NCBI GenBank assembly: GCA_003694355.1
Contig: RFKI01000148.1
Location: 1-6,664, forward strand
Direction: 5' to 3'
Length of the DNA stretch: 6,664 bases
Source of the DNA: Bdellovibrio sp.
GTDB taxonomy: Bacteria > Bdellovibrionota > Bdellovibrionia > Bdellovibrionales > UBA1609
The number at the start of each line of letters is the position of its first letter. Within the stretch, counting starts at the first letter, position 1. Under the pieces are notes generated by a model. It worked only from the letters and a program-made list of their open reading frames with translations. It was not told the origin of the DNA and searched no databases. Below, piece after piece: positions 4,066 to 6,664 of this stretch. The translations under genes and the position numbers were made by a program.

Positions 4066-6441
4066 TTACTTCATCTCATTAATAAGAACTTGACGCGGCT
4101 TACTGCCATTAGGAGGACCAATAACACCTTCAGACTCTAAAACTTCTATTAAACGAGCGGCACGAGGATAGCCTAACCGAAAGCGCCTTTGTAACAGTGA
4201 AGCACTCACTTCTCTTTGAGAAGCCACAAAAGCCAGAATTTCATCATATTTTTCATCCATCTCCTCTGTTTCAAGAACTTCCTCTTCTCCTGAAAGATCA
4301 AACCCCCCCCCAGTTCCTTCAATGGCTTTTAAGGCTAAGGGGTCAAAATCAGGTTCTGCTTGTTGAATACAAAAAGTTGTAACTGCCTGAATTTCCTCAT
4401 CTGTAAGCCAAGGCCCATGATGTCGCTCTGGTTTAGAAACCCCTGGAGCCAGAAAAAGCATATCTCCTCGAGATAAAAGACGTTCGGCTCCACTTTCATC
4501 AAGAATAACTCGGGAGTCTAACTTACTAGCTACTTTAAAACTCACTCTGCCTGGAATATTGGTCTTTATAAGCCCTGTGACAACGTCTTTCCTGGGGCTT
4601 TGAAGGGCAAGTATCAAGTGAATACCGCAGGCTCTTGCCATCTGAGCCAATCTGACAACAGACTGCTCCACATTATTCTTATCAACAGCCATAAGATCCC
4701 CAAATTCCTCTATCACAATAACCATATAGGGTTGTGGCGTGTAATAATAGGACTCTGCAATGGCTCTCCCTTCTAATTGTTCATTAAACTCTTCATGCTT
4801 TTGAAACTCTTGTTTAGAAAGGTTTGAGACTTTTTCATTAAAAGACTCTATTCCTCTAGCCCCAAATTTAGCCATTGAACGATATCTTTTTTCCATTTCA
4901 CGAATAGCCCATTTAAGAGCACCCAAAGCTTTCTTAGGAGATCTGATGGGTGGCATACACAAATGGGGAATCTTTGAAAAAGCTGCCAAGTCAACTTGTT
5001 TAGGATCTATTAAAATAAGTTTTAAGGTTTTAGGGGAATGCCGGAAGAGCAAGCCCGTAAGAAGAGAAACAACAAACACAGATTTCCCCGAACCTGTAGA
5101 GCCTGCCACCATCAAATGAGGCATCTTCCTTAGGTCCACAACCCTATAAGAACCATCCGCTTTACATCCTAAAGCCAAGGGAAGTTGAATACTTTCATCC
5201 CAAAAAGATTCTGTAGCCAAAATCTCTTTCAAATAAACCACTTTTCTTTCTGAGTTAGATGTTTCTATACCAACAACATTTCTCCCTGGAATGGGAGCAA
5301 TGATTCGAACAGACTCACTGCTTAAAGCTAACGAAAGATCGTCAGCAAGGTCTGTAATTTTACTAATTTTTACATCGGCATTTGGTTTGAACTCAAACAT
5401 AGTAACTGCAGGACCTGGCTTAACACCTAAAATTTTTCCCCTCACAGAAAATTGCTCTAGCTTGTTAATAAGAAGAGCTCCTTTTTCTCTCACCTCTTTT
5501 TCGTTAATACCTCTCCCTGCTGCTGGTGGATCTTCTAACAAATCCAGTTTGGGTAATTCCCAATTTTCTATCTTTCTTTGGACTTTCTTTTTTAAAGAAA
5601 TCTTTTTTTTCTTCTTAAAACTCAGTTTTGGTAAATTTTTTCTTTCATTTTCCTTTAATCTATTTTTTAGATATTTTTGAGGTGCAATGCTATCTCTTTT
5701 CTCATCAATAAGAAGAAACCGCCGGTGCACTTCCTTATTTTCTAGACTCTTTATCTGATTATGTAATTGCTCTTTGTGTTTTTTGTGCTCCTTAAAAAAG
5801 GCTTTTTTAAAGAAAAAAATACCTCGACCAAGACCTTCTGCTTTTTTTCTAAAAAAATCTCCAAAAAGAAAAAACTTTCTATCTCCAACACCCCACAAAT
5901 ATGTCCACAGAGCTTTAGGGACAAGAAACCATTCCTTCAAAGACTTTTCTGTATAAAACACAAAAAAAACAAGAATAAGAGTCCATAAAATAATAGAAAC
6001 TCCTACGTAATTAAAAACCGAAATTAGACTCTTTGAAACATAAAATCCTAGCACACCCCCTACCATCACCTGACCATCAAAGAATGTTTTTTGAGGCCAC
6101 AATAAAGAGGCCTGACTAGCTAATACAACAATAAGCAAAGACGCCCACAAAAGTCGGCCTCCTTTCCTTTCTAGAGAAAACCCTCGAAAGGCCAAGTAGG
6201 ACATTCTAAAAGCAGCTACAACAAACACCCATGCTGCTATTCCCAATGTCTGGTAGAGCAAATCTGCCAAAAATGAACCAAAATACCCACAATAATTTTG
6301 AACTGTTAAGCCATCACCAATGGAATTAAAGGAGGGGTCTGCAGGAGAAAAGCTCCAAAGGGATAGAGCTAAAAAAATTCCAATTGCCATCCATATAATA
6401 CCAATGATATCCCTATGAAAACGCTGAAATAAATGTTTCAT
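4066..6441 (-). CDS. ftsK: DNA translocase FtsK/SpoIIIE
   Basis: Membrane-anchored hexameric ATPase that pumps chromosomal DNA through the division septum and supports dimer resolution. Its 791 aa is close to SpoIIIE and other short-linker members. There are four membrane segments near residues 12-31, 54-80, 97-115 and 126-162. A very Lys-rich linker follows (about 195-305), then the FtsK alpha domain (about 311-410) and the motor with Walker A GSTGSGKS (447-454, Lys453). LILIDPKQVDL (475-485) and the Walker B strand YMVIVIEEFGDLM (572-584) follow. The C-terminal gamma winged helix (about 727-791) contains QRRFRLGYPRAARLIE and should read polar sequence motifs. Two conserved sites deviate: Walker B is EE instead of DE (Glu578), and the usual TQRPSVD reads LQSPRKD (613-619). 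A Gly triplet (711-713) just before gamma is encoded by nine consecutive G. No SD precedes the ATG. It is divergent from queE. Confidence 0.97.
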   Translation of the reverse strand: MKHLFQRFHRDIIGIIWMAIGIFLALSLWSFSPADPSFNSIGDGLTVQNYCGYFGSFLADLLYQTLGIAAWVFVVAAFRMSYLAFRGFSLERKGGRLLWASLLIVVLASQASLLWPQKTFFDGQVMVGGVLGFYVSKSLISVFNYVGVSIILWTLILVFFVFYTEKSLKEWFLVPKALWTYLWGVGDRKFFLFGDFFRKKAEGLGRGIFFFKKAFFKEHKKHKEQLHNQIKSLENKEVHRRFLLIDEKRDSIAPQKYLKNRLKENERKNLPKLSFKKKKKISLKKKVQRKIENWELPKLDLLEDPPAAGRGINEKEVREKGALLINKLEQFSVRGKILGVKPGPAVTMFEFKPNADVKISKITDLADDLSLALSSESVRIIAPIPGRNVVGIETSNSERKVVYLKEILATESFWDESIQLPLALGCKADGSYRVVDLRKMPHLMVAGSTGSGKSVFVVSLLTGLLFRHSPKTLKLILIDPKQVDLAAFSKIPHLCMPPIRSPKKALGALKWAIREMEKRYRSMAKFGARGIESFNEKVSNLSKQEFQKHEEFNEQLEGRAIAESYYYTPQPYMVIVIEEFGDLMAVDKNNVEQSVVRLAQMARACGIHLILALQSPRKDVVTGLIKTNIPGRVSFKVASKLDSRVILDESGAERLLSRGDMLFLAPGVSKPERHHGPWLTDEEIQAVTTFCIQQAEPDFDPLALKAIEGTGGGFDLSGEEEVLETEEMDEKYDEILAFVASQREVSASLLQRRFRLGYPRAARLIEVLESEGVIGPPNGSKPRQVLINEMK
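4303..4311 (-). repeat. Poly-G (G9) homopolymer inside ftsK
   Basis: Nine consecutive G on the coding strand (C on the plus strand), encoding Gly711-713 in the hinge between the motor and the gamma domain. It is the longest G/C run in an AT-rich window. Adding one G gives ...GGG GTT TGA, an immediate stop. Removing one G gives a stop about 31 codons past the tract. Either way the gamma domain is lost and the motor is kept. This is the form that phase-variable tracts take, although ftsK is an unexpected host for one. Confidence 0.6.
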
Positions 6442-6488
6442 TACAATAGTTTATCTTAAATCAAAGAGCTTTTAAAAGTCTGGTTTTT
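6442..6488. promoter_or_regulatory. Divergent ftsK-queE intergenic region
   Basis: These 47 bp between two head-to-head start codons must hold both start regions, unless transcription of one gene begins inside the other. The stretch is A/T-rich, with a perfect 10-bp palindrome CTTTTAAAAG at 6469-6478 that could be an operator but is also expected by chance in such sequence. Neither gene has a recognisable SD here. Confidence 0.4.
6450..6458 (-). promoter_or_regulatory. Candidate -10 element (TAAGATAAA) of ftsK
   Basis: TAAGATAAA lies eight bases before the ftsK ATG and is identical to the 9-mer before the 181-aa gene. If TAAGAT is a -10 box, the transcript would begin only a few bases before the ATG and be nearly leaderless, consistent with the lack of an SD. 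No clear -35 is seen, so confidence is low. Confidence 0.3.
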
Positions 6489-6664
6489 ATGAATAAAATA
6501 AAAATAAATGAAATCTTCTTTAGCATTCAGGGGGAATCCAGCCTAACTGGTTATCCCACCATTTTTATACGAACGTCTGGGTGCCCTTTAAGATGCCATT
6601 ACTGTGATACTCAATATGCCTATTTTGAAGGTTCTCCCATGAGCTTTTCTGAAATCCTTTCTTC
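6489..6664 (+). CDS. queE: 7-carboxy-7-deazaguanine synthase QueE (5' part only)
   Basis: The first 58 codons of a radical SAM enzyme; the rest runs past the window end. QueE converts 6-carboxytetrahydropterin to 7-carboxy-7-deazaguanine, the step that builds the deazapurine ring of queuosine, in the cytoplasm. The N-terminus NEIFFSIQGES (residues 7-17) followed by TIFIRTSGCPLRCHYCDTQYAY (24-45) is characteristic. Cys32, Cys36 and Cys39 form the CxxxCxxC that binds the [4Fe-4S] cluster, and QGE (14-16) is a substrate-side QueE signature. The ATG at 6489 gives the normal short lead before NEIF, and an in-frame stop at 6447 limits any extension. No SD is visible upstream. It is transcribed away from ftsK and is the only plus-strand gene in the window. 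Which que genes follow cannot be seen. Confidence 0.93.
   Translation, partial: MNKIKINEIFFSIQGESSLTGYPTIFIRTSGCPLRCHYCDTQYAYFEGSPMSFSEILS

Noticed and set aside
5603..5610. Run of eight A on the coding strand in the ftsK linker
   Set aside because: It encodes Lys codons in a Lys-rich region of an A-rich genome, and several similar runs occur nearby. It is less notable than the G9 tract.
5291..5680. 129-residue plus-strand open frame opposite the ftsK alpha domain
   Set aside because: It is antisense to conserved ftsK sequence, ends in a low-complexity Phe/Leu tail, and has no independent support.
5767..5988. Plus-strand Lys/Phe-rich open frames opposite the ftsK linker
   Set aside because: They are antisense to the Lys-rich linker of ftsK. 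The composition is a mirror of poly-A codons and there is no SD or motif.

Overview
This AT-rich window looks like ordinary chromosome from a Gram-negative bacterium. It encodes two lipoproteins with clear lipoboxes, one of them of the LptM (LPS-assembly lipoprotein) type, plus a signal-peptide protein and a full meso-diaminopimelate/lysine branch. The long overlapping minus-strand operon and several unusual FtsK motor motifs make a delta-proteobacterial or Bdellovibrio-like lineage my best guess. That placement is an impression from protein style and was not tested. I see no insertion sequences, phage genes, tRNA or rRNA, CRISPR arrays or toxin-antitoxin pairs.

Layout. Seven genes on the minus strand run from right to left, and one partial gene on the plus strand lies at the right edge. 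From the right: the start of queE (plus strand, cut by the window end) is divergent from ftsK across only 47 bp. ftsK (791 aa DNA translocase) is followed after 72 bp by a 181-aa exported protein of unknown function. A strong hairpin terminator follows, and its U-tract almost touches the start codon of an LptM-like lipoprotein gene. From there the genes are tightly packed: lptM overlaps dapA by 8 nt, dapA overlaps dapB by 4 nt (ATGA), and dapB overlaps a FolK-like gene by 4 nt (ATGA). A 42-bp gap leads to a TalC-type transaldolase gene, which overlaps a gene for a very basic 151-aa lipoprotein by 1 nt (TAATG) at the left edge.

How the genes fit together. dapA and dapB catalyse consecutive steps to tetrahydrodipicolinate, feeding peptidoglycan and lysine. 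LptM-type lipoprotein genes are often found next to lysine-pathway genes in proteobacteria, so that pairing is familiar. Transaldolase supplies sugar phosphates. FtsK serves chromosome segregation at division, and QueE makes the 7-deazaguanine precursor of queuosine.

Most of the window is housekeeping and I do not see a new defence or mobile system. The points most worth a second look are: (1) a run of nine G in ftsK, exactly between the motor and the DNA-reading gamma domain, where a one-base slip either way removes gamma; (2) divergent FtsK motor motifs; (3) a FolK-like protein that has lost its metal-binding aspartate pair; (4) a terminator hairpin that contains the only SD-like sequence of lptM; and (5) an unrecognised exported protein directly downstream of ftsK, where lolA is often found in other proteobacteria.
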